A DNA stretch of 40,862 nt from Deltaproteobacteria bacterium (lineage in GTDB: Bacteria > Desulfobacterota > Binatia > UBA1149 > JAJCZL01). The stretch covers positions 1 to 40,862 of the forward strand of contig JAJCZL010000030.1 of NCBI GenBank assembly GCA_029262415.1, written 5' to 3'. Shown here one piece after another: positions 8,490 to 17,698 of the stretch. The stretch's first letter is position 1. Each line of letters starts with the position of its first letter. The notes beneath the pieces are model-generated. The model ran no database searches, had not been told where the DNA came from, and saw only the letters and a program-made list of their open reading frames with translations. A program made the translations under genes and the position numbers.

Positions 8490-10166
8490 TCAGCGCGCCG
8501 CGGGTGTGCGACGGTAGATCGTGATCGCTGGGTTGAGGCTGGTGATCAGCTCGCGGCGGATCAGCAAGGGGTGCTCGAAGCGTGCGACCTGCTGGTAGCC
8601 GAGCCGACCCGTTTCCAGCGAGTCGAGCAGCTGACGGTTCTCCTGCGCTTCCAACATCATGCCGCGTCCGTCACGCCAGTCCGGATTCGGGTACATATAG
8701 ATCCCCTCGCGGGCCTTGCTCGACAGCACGACGAAGTCAGGGGCACGTTGCGTCAAACCAGCGACGTTCATCTCCGCGAACGCGGGCCGCGAGACCGTCG
8801 GCAGCGCTTGCCAGCGAGGCAGGTACGTCCACGACTGGTAGACCTCCAGCGTGCGGCCTGCGGCGAGATGGGGGGCCATCCAGGCCTCGGCCCGGTAGCG
8901 CGCGTCATTGGTAAGCATCGGTAGGACCTCGCCCGAGTGCAGCAGGCCGGCGAGCACCAGCACGGTGACGGCGATCCGTGCGCCGCGTGCCCGTTGCCAC
9001 GCGAAAGCGAGTAACACACCGGCCGGCACCGCCAGCAGAGTGGAGATCGGCATCGTGTAACGGATCTCGACTTGTTTGAGCACGCGCAGCGAGACCACGT
9101 AGTAGCCGACCAGCGGCAAGGCGACGCAGACCAGTGCGTAACGATTGCGGAACGCGAGCAGGACCAGACCGCCCAGACCCGCGGCAAAGCCGGGCCATCC
9201 GAGCGACGTAGCGACCGCATGCAGAGCTTTGCCTACGTGTTGTACTTCCTGGACAAGGGTCCAGCTCGTCGAGAAGTCGACCGGAAACTCGTAGTTCGCG
9301 TACAGCGCACGCACTTCGGGGCTGAGGGTGTGGGTGAGAAAACGGTAGCGGTTGAGAAAGCCGGACGGGTTGTAGAAAGCGGCGTTCACCGCGAGCAGCA
9401 CGACCACGGACAAGGCCGCGCCGGCCACGGTTCCGCGCGGCAGCAGACCGGTCGCCGCCTCGGCGCGGGGCCGCCACAGGTGGACCGCCGCGATCAGAAG
9501 GGGCAGCGGAACGACGAAACCGAAGATCTGTTCCTTGGTGGAAACCGCGAGCGCCGCGGATGCACCGAGCAGCCAGAACCATCGCGGCTGGTCGCCCTCG
9601 AGGCCTCGTACCGTGGCGTACAGCGCGGTGAACGCCCAGAACAGGAAGGCAGTCTCGACGTTGCTGGTGTGGGCGTAAAACACCAGAGGATAGCTGCCGG
9701 CGGCGACCAGCGCTGCGAGCACGCCCGCGCGGCGATCACCGCTCAATCGATGCGCGATGCCTGCCACCGCGAGCAGAATGCCCGCCGCCAGCAGGGTGGA
9801 GAGTGCTCGCGTGACCAGTGCGAGCACCGCCAGGTAGAACTCCGGGTCGGAAAATCCGTATGGGTAGTCCGACGAGATCCCGTGGAGCTCGCCTCTCATC
9901 TTTGCGGCGGCCAGCACCGGCGCGGAGGCAGCGGCTAACAGCAACTGGTGCCCGACTGGGTACTTGAAGTAGAAGTATCCTGAGTCGAACCCGTGCTCGG
10001 CGAATACATGGTAGGCGACCGACAGTGGGGTCATCGGCGCGACCGAGTCGGCTGCCCAGGTGGTGTTCCCGTTGGGCAAGCCCCAGTCGATGCCGATTGC
10101 ACCGGCCAGCACGGCAGCGCAGGAGATCGCGGCGAGGGCGCGGAGATAGCGCCGTTCGGACAGCAT
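8490..10166 (-). CDS. GT-C membrane glycosyltransferase (ArnT/PMT, GT39-like)
   Basis: About 558 residues with roughly ten to twelve membrane helices over the first ~420 residues and a soluble C-terminal domain. It has the plan of GT-C enzymes that use polyprenyl-phosphate sugars: an acidic residue in the first periplasmic loop (WAADSVAPMTP), a second loop YFYFKYPVGHQ, then alternating helices. The ATG at 10166 is chosen; a GTG two codons upstream (10172) is the longest start. It lies 64 bases downstream of the FAD oxidoreductase and 190 bases upstream of the family 2 glycosyltransferase, all minus strand. Pairing of a GT2 and a GT-C enzyme is typical of lipid-linked sugar transfer: the GT2 charges the polyprenyl phosphate and the GT-C transfers to a periplasmic acceptor. 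This functional link is an inference. Confidence 0.85.
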   Translation of the reverse strand: MLSERRYLRALAAISCAAVLAGAIGIDWGLPNGNTTWAADSVAPMTPLSVAYHVFAEHGFDSGYFYFKYPVGHQLLLAAASAPVLAAAKMRGELHGISSDYPYGFSDPEFYLAVLALVTRALSTLLAAGILLAVAGIAHRLSGDRRAGVLAALVAAGSYPLVFYAHTSNVETAFLFWAFTALYATVRGLEGDQPRWFWLLGASAALAVSTKEQIFGFVVPLPLLIAAVHLWRPRAEAATGLLPRGTVAGAALSVVVLLAVNAAFYNPSGFLNRYRFLTHTLSPEVRALYANYEFPVDFSTSWTLVQEVQHVGKALHAVATSLGWPGFAAGLGGLVLLAFRNRYALVCVALPLVGYYVVSLRVLKQVEIRYTMPISTLLAVPAGVLLAFAWQRARGARIAVTVLVLAGLLHSGEVLPMLTNDARYRAEAWMAPHLAAGRTLEVYQSWTYLPRWQALPTVSRPAFAEMNVAGLTQRAPDFVVLSSKAREGIYMYPNPDWRDGRGMMLEAQENRQLLDSLETGRLGYQQVARFEHPLLIRRELITSLNPAITIYRRTPAAR

Positions 10167-10229
10167 TATCACGTTAAGGCATTGTCACGAGTCTGGGAGT
10201 CGATCAGCGAAACCATTGAGCCGGGCATC

Positions 10230-11807
10230 CTAGCCCGCGCGTCGTACGGCCGCGACCACGCCGGCCATGCCGGACCCGCCGCGGATAGCGCCGGCTGTAG
10301 CGGCTCCGCTGAACGCCGCGCCGAGAATCCCGTATACGAACGCATCCGAACCGGTCAGATAGAGTCCGCGCACCGGTGTGCGGACGCCCAACCACTGTTG
10401 CGCGGCGCGCTCGGGCACCCACGGCAACCCGTAGACGGCGCCGCCGGCATGAGCGGTAAAGTGCTCCACGCTCAGCGGCGTCGAGACCTCCATATAAGTA
10501 ACGAGTTCGGACAGCCCGGCGCAATGGGGCTCGACGAGATCCAAGAGCGCTTTTCCGATTCGCAGTTTGGCGGCATCGTACTCGGCCGGCCGGTTTTTCC
10601 AGTGGCTGTCGGCCCAATGTGAAAAGGCTCCGGGCTCGACGAAGGTCAAAATTTCAGCCGTGTGCGAACCTGCCGTGGGGGTCTTGAGGGAGGGAAAGGA
10701 AAGGTAGGCGAAGCGTGCTTGCCCGGCCATGAGCGCGGCGGTGTCAATACTGCGCTCGTGATCGTAATCGCTATAGATCCAATAGTTCTCGCCTTGCAGT
10801 CCGAGCTTTGCGGGCGAATCCGCCAGACCCAGATAGACGGTGACGGCAGTGGGCGCACGCTCGGCAAGAGGCCGCAGGCGTTCGGCGTAGGGGGCGCCAA
10901 ACTCGCCCGGCAGCAATCGGCTGTAAGTGGTGTAGGCTCCTGCGCCCGAGACTACCACCGGGGCGTAGTATCGAGTCTCTTTGCCGCTGCGGTCGAGCGC
11001 ACGAACCCCTATCGCATGCCCGTTCTCGACCACGATCTCGCTTACGTCACGGCTTACCAAACAGGCTCCCCCGTGGTCTTCGACTACCTTCTTGACGCAT
11101 TCGGCGATCCGACGTGCGCCGCCCACCGGGTAGTAGGCGCCCTTGGAGTAGTGCTGAGTCAGGGTTGCGTGCACGGCGAAAGCGGCCCGGGATGGAGTGA
11201 GTCCGTAGGTGCCCCATTGCGACGCCAACAGCGCGCGCAGGCGTTGGTCCGATATGTGTTTCCGAAGCACTTCGGCCGTTGTCGACAGGGCCAGGCGTCT
11301 GTGTCTCAGAGCGAGCAGACGCCACGCGCGTGCCACCGCCGCACTCGAAGCCGCGGCCATCGCTTCAAGACGCATCCAACCGGCGGCACGCTTTACGTCG
11401 GCGAAGTAGGCGCGGATCCCTTCTGCCTCGTTCGGGAAACGCTCGGTCAAGTCTTGCTTGAAACGTTCGGGATCACCGACTTGTCCGAAATCGAGGTTCG
11501 GGTACACGAAGCGGTCGAATGGATCAGGCAGTCGCGTCCAGTCGAGTTCGCCGGCCGTGATGAAATCGAAGAGCCTGCGCGGCAGGCTCCCGGGATGGAC
11601 CTCTCCGACGTAGTGAAGGCCGACGTCCCACTCGAAACCGCCAGGTCTTTTAAACATGTGCGTGAAGCCGCCCAGTACGAAGTGGCGTTCGAGCACCAAC
11701 ACCCGGCGGCCCTCGAGCCTGGCCAGCAGCGCGGCGGTGCTGAGCGAGCCCATGCCCGAGCCGACAACGACTACGTCGTAGTCATGATTTTCAAGGTAGT
11801 CATTCAT
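10230..11807 (-). CDS. Carotenoid/retinol-type FAD-dependent oxidoreductase (CrtI/RetSat-like)
   Basis: 525 residues. The N-terminal dinucleotide-binding motif is DVVVVGSGMGSLSTAALLAR with an acidic strand end (VLVLERHFVLGG), followed by the family segment WDVGLHYVGEV near residue 60. The C-terminal FAD-contact segment is GLYLTGSDAFVYGILGAAFSG. This is the layout of phytoene desaturase and all-trans-retinol 13,14-reductase relatives, which desaturate or saturate isoprenoid or other polyene chains. The ATG at 11807 is preceded by a purine-rich ggggaag. It appears to be the first gene of the minus-strand run down to the radical SAM gene, divergent from the dockerin-containing protein; the ~208-base gap to that gene should hold both promoters. 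No other carotenoid genes are in view, so the substrate could be a polyprenyl lipid rather than a carotenoid. Confidence 0.87.
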   Translation of the reverse strand: MNDYLENHDYDVVVVGSGMGSLSTAALLARLEGRRVLVLERHFVLGGFTHMFKRPGGFEWDVGLHYVGEVHPGSLPRRLFDFITAGELDWTRLPDPFDRFVYPNLDFGQVGDPERFKQDLTERFPNEAEGIRAYFADVKRAAGWMRLEAMAAASSAAVARAWRLLALRHRRLALSTTAEVLRKHISDQRLRALLASQWGTYGLTPSRAAFAVHATLTQHYSKGAYYPVGGARRIAECVKKVVEDHGGACLVSRDVSEIVVENGHAIGVRALDRSGKETRYYAPVVVSGAGAYTTYSRLLPGEFGAPYAERLRPLAERAPTAVTVYLGLADSPAKLGLQGENYWIYSDYDHERSIDTAALMAGQARFAYLSFPSLKTPTAGSHTAEILTFVEPGAFSHWADSHWKNRPAEYDAAKLRIGKALLDLVEPHCAGLSELVTYMEVSTPLSVEHFTAHAGGAVYGLPWVPERAAQQWLGVRTPVRGLYLTGSDAFVYGILGAAFSGAATAGAIRGGSGMAGVVAAVRRAG

Positions 11808-12015
11808 GCCCGCTTCCCCCTACGCCGAGCAGTCGATAGTACCGGTTGGGACGGCTCAGGCCAGCCCGCTGGTCAACTGCTGGAGTGTAGCGCGGTGATC
11901 TGCGCGCCGTTACTCAAGTGCTCGTTCGAACGCCTGTCCGTGAGGGAGGATTAACCGCACGCGTTAAGACCTTCGTCCCTGTTGTAGAGTGGTCGGTTGG
12001 GTAGATAAGGTGACC

Positions 12016-15000
12016 ATGAATGCCGAGTTGCTACTTACGACAGTGACACACAACGAGGGCCCCCACATGTCCGGTCACAGCACCTTTAGCGAAGCCCGAA
12101 TCCTTTCACCGACTCATTCCACTCCGTACATATGTGCTCTAGCTGGGCTGGTCTGCCTAGCATTGATGCTGGCCGCGCCCGCTGCACAAGCCGCTGGACC
12201 TGTGGCGGCCACGTTCGCATACGAGCACGATCCCCTACCGCGCGCCGGTTGGTGGACGGAATGCCGTTTCGCCGATGGCAGTGGTGTCCGCCTTGCCGAA
12301 CGCTGCTATCACGGCGACTGCTTCAACGCCGCCGATCTGGTCCTCGAACGCTTCGATGCATCCGGTGCATTGATTGGAGAGCCCGCGGCGGTTACGCAGC
12401 GACGCGCTGCCCAAAAGGGATATCGCGTTCAGTGTCACGACTCGGGATGGATGGTCGCTCAGTGGCGTCAGCGTTCCGACGGCTGCTATCACCACCGAAT
12501 CTTTGCCCCAACCGCCACCGCTACCACCGGGCCGCTGCTGACGATGAACCAGGCAAAGGACGACTGCCGCACACGGGCTTCGCTTGACGTTGGCTCAGAC
12601 GGTGGATTTCTCGCAGTGTGGCAAGCACCGACCGGGGCCTACCGCAACGCAATTGTAGCTCGACGCTACGGAAGCGATGGCGAATCCGTAGGCGAGCTCG
12701 TTGAGATCAGCTCCGATAGCGACGGCCGTAACCGCGCGTCCAAGGTGTCGGTAGCCGCTGACGGGATCGCGCTTGCCGTTTGGATCCAGGATGCGACGGG
12801 ACCCGGTCACATCATGGCGCGGTTCCTCGATTCTTCGCTAGGCTTGATCGGAGACCCCTTCCGCGTAGACGACTTCGCCTTTGGAAACAACACCGACCCG
12901 TTGATCCGGTGGACACCTGAGCGCGGCTTTCTTGTCGGCTGGGTAAACCCTGTATTCGGCGGCCGCGTCGCGCGAAGAGTCGCCACCGATGCTGCCGGAG
13001 CGGTCGATTCGCCCGGGTCGGCGGTAACCCCCAGTTTCGCGGACTTCGGTGCAACCCGAACGGTCGACTCAGTGCTTCGAGAGCCGGGTACTCCCAACGA
13101 CTTGCAAGCGACCGCGGAAGATCCGGGTGTTTGGACGATCTCGCACAGTGCCAATCAAGCGATACGGAGTACCGACGACGGTGCCACCTGGCACGTAGCA
13201 GGAGCTCCCCAACTTTTTCCTGGCTGCGAAGATTGTTCGGGACTGCCCGGTACGGCTTTCACATCTGAGGGCGGAACCCGCGTCGCGGCTTGGGTGGAAC
13301 AAGACGGCACAATCGGAGTGGGGCGTTCGCCCGATGCAGGCATGAGCTGGATGCCTGCGGGGACGGCTTCTCTCGCTAGTGACGATGTTCGCGACATTCG
13401 CGTTGTAGCCGGTGCAAACACAACCTGGGTTCTTGTGTGGATGGACGAGTCGCTTCACTGGGCCCGCTCGACCGACGACGGCCAGACCTGGTCGGCAGCC
13501 GAGACACTCGTCGAAGGCGTCATTTGCACGAAGTGCAAACGCGACCGCCATTACACCCGTATCGGTCTTGCCACTGATGGCGACGGTGCGTGGGGCCTCG
13601 CGTTCTCTTCGGGCGCCTACAACGCTTCCGAACTCGGATTTGACGGCGACATTTTTCTGCTGCGATCGAGCGACAACGCTTCTACTTGGTCCGCACCAGT
13701 CGCCCTCGGCTCTCACGGCATCACCGACGGTGCACGCGATAGCGACCCCAGTCTTGCGATAGACGCCACGGGCCGGTGGATCGCGGCATGGAGCACACAT
13801 ATGCCCGTACCTGGAGCCGACGACCTTGAGAAAGACGTCGTAGTCTCAACTTCGACGAACGGGGGCGTCACGTGGTCGCCGCCCCGTACACTCGCCGATG
13901 GTGCAAGCGGCGATACCGCTTCGGATGGTGCGGCTTCGCTTGCAGCCGGTGGCGGCGGCGAGCTCTTGGCCTCCTGGGTCTCAGTGGCTCTCGTGGCCGG
14001 GCCGCACGGCCTCGTAGAAGCCCGTATCCACGCAGCGTTCGCGGATCCTCGGTGCGGGAACACCGTAGTCGAAACGGGCGAGGAGTGTGAGGACGGGAAT
14101 CGAAACGACGGTGACGGATGCGATTCGAACTGTGCGCGGAGCTGCGGAAACGGGATCTTGAACGACGGCGAAGGTTGCGACGACGGCAACCAACGTCCTG
14201 ATGACGCGTGTACGCTTGGATGTGCGCAGGCCGTGTGCGGGGACGGTGTGCTGTTCACGGGAGTTGAGGACTGTGACGACGGCAACGATTCTGACAGCGA
14301 CGACTGTCCGAGCGGCTGCCGGTTTCCGCGTTGCGGGGACGGCTTCCTGCACGAAGCCACAGAGAGCTGCGACGATGGGAACGGCTCGGATAATGACGGC
14401 TGCCTGTCCACTTGCGTACCCAACGTGTGCGGAGACGGCGTCCGCAACGCGGGCGTCGAGGTCTGCGACGATGGCAATGTGAGCGACTTCGACCGTTGCC
14501 CTTCCGATTGCGGAATCGGCGTCTGCGGTGACGGTTTCACCAGTATGGGGATAGAACCCTGCGACTATGCCGACCCGCTCTACGCGAGAATCTGCGAATC
14601 GGATTGCACCATTAAGGACCGCTGCGGTGACTTCAACGCGGACGGGGCGATCAGCGCAACCGACGCGCGTGGTATCCTCAAAGACGCCGTTGGGCTGAGC
14701 GCGTACTGCACTACGACCAGTTGCGATCTCGATGGAAACGGCCGGATCCAGTCCAGCGATGCACTGTTGGCGCTGCGAAGCAGCGTAGGCCAACAGGTCG
14801 GTCTACGTTGCTCGATCGGCACCGGCCCAATCGTGTTCTGGATAGACGACAGTCGCGATATGCAGGCACTGCAATTCATAGTTCACTACGGACCAACCGG
14901 TGGCAACTTCAGCGGTCATGGCGCGGCCGTCGAATGCAAAGCTCTGCAGCCTAGCTTGTTCGCCGCCAACGACAATGAAGACAAAGAGTTTCTTGTGATG

Positions 15001-15186
15001 GGATTCGTTACCAACAAAACGTTGGGCGGCAAGCGTGACCTTGCACGTTGCAACTTCGAACTGCCCGCAGGGTTCAACGGGCAAGGGTTTACGTTCCGGA
15101 TAGACGACGTTTCGGATGCCGACAGCACGAGGTTGATCCCGGAACCGCGTCTCGGCTATCGCTTGGAGCCCGTGCTGGCCCCGTAA
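12016..15186 (+). CDS. Secreted multidomain protein: sialidase-like repeats, cysteine-rich repeats, dockerin-like pair
   Basis: About 1056 residues. A hydrophobic signal stretch (YICALAGLVCLALML then AAPAAQA) follows a long hydrophilic leader. ATG 12016 has aagg five bases upstream; ATG 12067 gives a shorter n-region and is also plausible. Residues ~50-660 contain BNR/sialidase-type motifs (SxDxGxTW variants such as STDDGATWHV, SPDAGMSW, STDDGQTWSA, SSDNASTWSA, STNGGVTWSP), indicating a beta-propeller. From about 14050 to 14560 come cysteine-rich CGDG...CDDGN repeats, then at 14623-14815 two dockerin-like loops (DFNADGAISATDA and DLDGNGRIQSSDA) and a final ~120-residue beta-rich domain reminiscent of cohesin-associated modules. 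No catalytic sialidase residues can be assigned. Role: extracellular binding protein or scaffold, inferred. Confidence 0.87.
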   Translation: MNAELLLTTVTHNEGPHMSGHSTFSEARILSPTHSTPYICALAGLVCLALMLAAPAAQAAGPVAATFAYEHDPLPRAGWWTECRFADGSGVRLAERCYHGDCFNAADLVLERFDASGALIGEPAAVTQRRAAQKGYRVQCHDSGWMVAQWRQRSDGCYHHRIFAPTATATTGPLLTMNQAKDDCRTRASLDVGSDGGFLAVWQAPTGAYRNAIVARRYGSDGESVGELVEISSDSDGRNRASKVSVAADGIALAVWIQDATGPGHIMARFLDSSLGLIGDPFRVDDFAFGNNTDPLIRWTPERGFLVGWVNPVFGGRVARRVATDAAGAVDSPGSAVTPSFADFGATRTVDSVLREPGTPNDLQATAEDPGVWTISHSANQAIRSTDDGATWHVAGAPQLFPGCEDCSGLPGTAFTSEGGTRVAAWVEQDGTIGVGRSPDAGMSWMPAGTASLASDDVRDIRVVAGANTTWVLVWMDESLHWARSTDDGQTWSAAETLVEGVICTKCKRDRHYTRIGLATDGDGAWGLAFSSGAYNASELGFDGDIFLLRSSDNASTWSAPVALGSHGITDGARDSDPSLAIDATGRWIAAWSTHMPVPGADDLEKDVVVSTSTNGGVTWSPPRTLADGASGDTASDGAASLAAGGGGELLASWVSVALVAGPHGLVEARIHAAFADPRCGNTVVETGEECEDGNRNDGDGCDSNCARSCGNGILNDGEGCDDGNQRPDDACTLGCAQAVCGDGVLFTGVEDCDDGNDSDSDDCPSGCRFPRCGDGFLHEATESCDDGNGSDNDGCLSTCVPNVCGDGVRNAGVEVCDDGNVSDFDRCPSDCGIGVCGDGFTSMGIEPCDYADPLYARICESDCTIKDRCGDFNADGAISATDARGILKDAVGLSAYCTTTSCDLDGNGRIQSSDALLALRSSVGQQVGLRCSIGTGPIVFWIDDSRDMQALQFIVHYGPTGGNFSGHGAAVECKALQPSLFAANDNEDKEFLVMGFVTNKTLGGKRDLARCNFELPAGFNGQGFTFRIDDVSDADSTRLIPEPRLGYRLEPVLAP

Positions 15187-15188
15187 GT

Positions 15189-15226
15189 CGCCGTCGTCCC
15201 CACCCATTTGGGGTGCAAACACGGCG
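15189..15226 (+). terminator. Possible terminator hairpin between the dockerin-like protein and efflux operon
   Basis: Nested inverted repeats: cgccgt (15189-15194) pairs with acggcg (15221-15226), and cccca pairs with tgggg inside. The hairpin starts two bases after the stop at 15186. There is no T-run, so it may stabilise the 3' end or terminate only partially. Confidence 0.4.
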
Positions 15227-15280
15227 GTGCGCGGGACCGCATCTTGCTCTTAGCTTCGACACGAAGGACTCTCGGTACTT

Positions 15281-17698
15281 GTGTCGGTTTTACCTCAATT
15301 AGGCTTCCTTCTGCTGACGCTCGTTTGGTTCGAGATGGGCGTTTCTGTTGGACCGGCCCAGGCCGCGTATCCTGCCCAAGACGGACGAGCCGTCGTGGGA
15401 TTGGTTACCGATGGGCCCGCCGGAGGCTTCGAGACAATCTTCGAGGACATCAAGTTCTATCTGAAAGAGCTCTCAGGCGAGACCTACGAGTTCGAGTTCA
15501 TCGAGGACTACGTCGGAGACTTCACCCCGAGGGGCATTCTGCGCGAACTCGAGCGCGCGCTTGCCGACCCCCGCATCGACGTTGTGTACGCAGGCGGGCC
15601 GATCGCAACGGAATTGGCGGGTGCGTTGCCGTCCGCTGTGCGAACAAAGCCCGTCTTCGGCGGGTTCCCCGAGTTCTCGCAGAGACATCATCTTGCGCTC
15701 ACCCCCGACGGCGCCTCAGCAATCGAGAATTTCACCTACGCCTCGACTAGCAATCGTGTGGTGGCGGACGTCACGGCTCTGGCTCGCTTGTCACACCAGT
15801 CAGAGATCCATGTGGTATTGGATACCGGCATTTACGATTTGTTCAGGGACGACACGACACAAGTTTCGGAGATCGAAGCCCGCATGGGCGTGAAGGTGCA
15901 CTTCTATCCCGCAACCAGCTTCGCTGACGAGGCGCTTTCGATGATGCCGACAGAGGCCGCGGCTGTTTATGTGGCGTTCTTACCGCGGTTCTCAGAGCAC
16001 GAACTCCGCAAGCTGTTCGCAAAGTTGACGGACCGGAAATCGTTCACCATGAGCATGTTCGGGCCCTCCGGCCTGGTCGTGGGCGCAACCGCTTCATTAG
16101 CCCCCGATTTGCGCGATCCCATTGCGCGTCGTTCGGCATTGAATCTACACCTGCTGTTCCTCGGGAGAGGTACAGATGAACTTGCCGTTCATCTACCGAA
16201 CGAAGATCGACTAGTAATCAATATGCCGATAGCAAACGCGATCGGCTGGGCGCCTGATTACGAAACCCACCTGACGGCCGAATTCATCGGTGAATCGCTG
16301 TCATCTGTGAAGGCACCAACACTCACGCTCGATGATGCGATGAACCGTGCGGCTACGAGCAACTCCAACGCACTCGCGAGTCGGCATGCGGCGGGCGTTG
16401 CAAGAGCCGACGAGCGCATCACTGCGAGCGCTGCCAGGCCGGCGCTGGATCTCATCACCGGTCACAGTGTGTTGCGGCGCACCGATCCGATCGATCCCTT
16501 CGCCCCCTCTCATCAGGATTCCGGCAGCTACGGCGTGAGACTTCGACAAGTGCTCTTTGATGACAATCTTTGGAGCGCGATACAGGCACAACGTCACTCA
16601 TCGGAAGCAGCGGAGTTCGATGCGCGCTCGGCCGAGCTGGATGCTCGCGCAGCGGGTGGCACCGGTTTCCTGCAGTGGGTACTGGCCGAGATGCTGTACC
16701 GAATCGAGCAAGAGAACTTAGATCTGACCGAGAGCAATCTAAGGCTCGCGAAACTACGTGTGACGATCGGCACTGCCGAACGCACGGAGGTTTATCGTTG
16801 GGAGTCTGAGGTCGCGGGCGATCGGGCCAATCTCTTTCAACGTGAAAGTGCGCGGCACAATGCGATGGTTACTCTGAATCGTACCATGGCTTCACCGCGT
16901 GCGATGCGTTGGAGGCCGACGGAGATCAGGCTTGGAAAGTCCGAAATATTCTTTATGAACGAAACCCTCTCTCCCTTGATTCAAAACGGAGCGTGGCTCG
17001 AATCACTCGCTTCGTTCTTCGAGCACATCGCGACCGAACTTTCTCCCGAACTCCAGTCGTTCGACAAAACCCTGCGTGCGCAGGGGATCCTACTGAAGCA
17101 GAAAAAGCGTGCTTACTACGTCCCGAGCGTAACCTTTGAGGCCGGCTACGATCGAGTGGCCGCAGGGTCCGAAGGATTGGAGACCGATGCCGAAAACCAG
17201 TGGACCGCGGGCATCGGCCTGGAGCTGCCGCTGTTTGAAGGCGGGCGTCGTCGAGCCGACATCGATCGTCAGCGGTCGTTGATCGCACAAATTGCAGCAC
17301 AACGGCTGTCGGCGGTCGAAGCCATCGAAGAACAGGCACGTACCACATTCAACACAATGGCGGCTGACCATGCGAACATCCGATTGAGTACGCTTGCCTA
17401 CGAAGGCGCGGAAAAGAACTACAAAGCGGTCAGTAACAAATACTCTCAGGGCGTGGCCACGATCTTGGACTTACTCGACGCGCAGTCACGCCTATTGCTC
17501 CAGCGTCAACAGATTGCCGCGGCGACCTATGGGTATTTGATCGACGTTGTTTCGCTGCAACGCGCTATCGGCTGGTTCGAGAAAGCTTCTAGTGAAGAGG
17601 AGAAAGCGAGCATTGCGGAGCGGCTGCAGGAATACGTAAAAACCTGGCCAAAATCCCGGACGGGCGGGCGCGGCAAACAAAGTGCAGGTGTTCAATGA
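15281..17698 (+). CDS. TolC-family outer-membrane channel fused to an N-terminal periplasmic-binding domain
   Basis: 805 residues, nearly twice the usual TolC length. A GTG start gives a signal peptide (LGFLLLTLVWFEMGVSVGP then AQA). Residues ~35-335 resemble ABC_sub_bind-type periplasmic binding proteins: AVVGLVTDGPAGGFE, DVVYAGGPIATELAG, TKPVFGG and near the end LVINMPIANAIGW, which matches the family's closing NxxxAxxxG segment. Residues ~345-780 are an outer-membrane efflux domain with two helical-hairpin halves: TLTLDDAMNRAATSN, then YKAVSNKYSQGVATILDLLD and AQSRLLLQRQQIAAATYGYL. It is the first gene of the operon; its stop overlaps the adaptor start by four bases (ATGA). The binding domain may sense or capture the efflux substrate; that is inference. 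Confidence 0.88.
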   Translation: MSVLPQLGFLLLTLVWFEMGVSVGPAQAAYPAQDGRAVVGLVTDGPAGGFETIFEDIKFYLKELSGETYEFEFIEDYVGDFTPRGILRELERALADPRIDVVYAGGPIATELAGALPSAVRTKPVFGGFPEFSQRHHLALTPDGASAIENFTYASTSNRVVADVTALARLSHQSEIHVVLDTGIYDLFRDDTTQVSEIEARMGVKVHFYPATSFADEALSMMPTEAAAVYVAFLPRFSEHELRKLFAKLTDRKSFTMSMFGPSGLVVGATASLAPDLRDPIARRSALNLHLLFLGRGTDELAVHLPNEDRLVINMPIANAIGWAPDYETHLTAEFIGESLSSVKAPTLTLDDAMNRAATSNSNALASRHAAGVARADERITASAARPALDLITGHSVLRRTDPIDPFAPSHQDSGSYGVRLRQVLFDDNLWSAIQAQRHSSEAAEFDARSAELDARAAGGTGFLQWVLAEMLYRIEQENLDLTESNLRLAKLRVTIGTAERTEVYRWESEVAGDRANLFQRESARHNAMVTLNRTMASPRAMRWRPTEIRLGKSEIFFMNETLSPLIQNGAWLESLASFFEHIATELSPELQSFDKTLRAQGILLKQKKRAYYVPSVTFEAGYDRVAAGSEGLETDAENQWTAGIGLELPLFEGGRRRADIDRQRSLIAQIAAQRLSAVEAIEEQARTTFNTMAADHANIRLSTLAYEGAEKNYKAVSNKYSQGVATILDLLDAQSRLLLQRQQIAAATYGYLIDVVSLQRAIGWFEKASSEEEKASIAERLQEYVKTWPKSRTGGRGKQSAGVQ

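Noticed and set aside
9072-9938. Plus-strand 288-codon frame inside the GT-C gene
   Set aside because: Gln/Arg/Glu-rich translation with no domain; the opposite strand gives a coherent multi-helix membrane protein.
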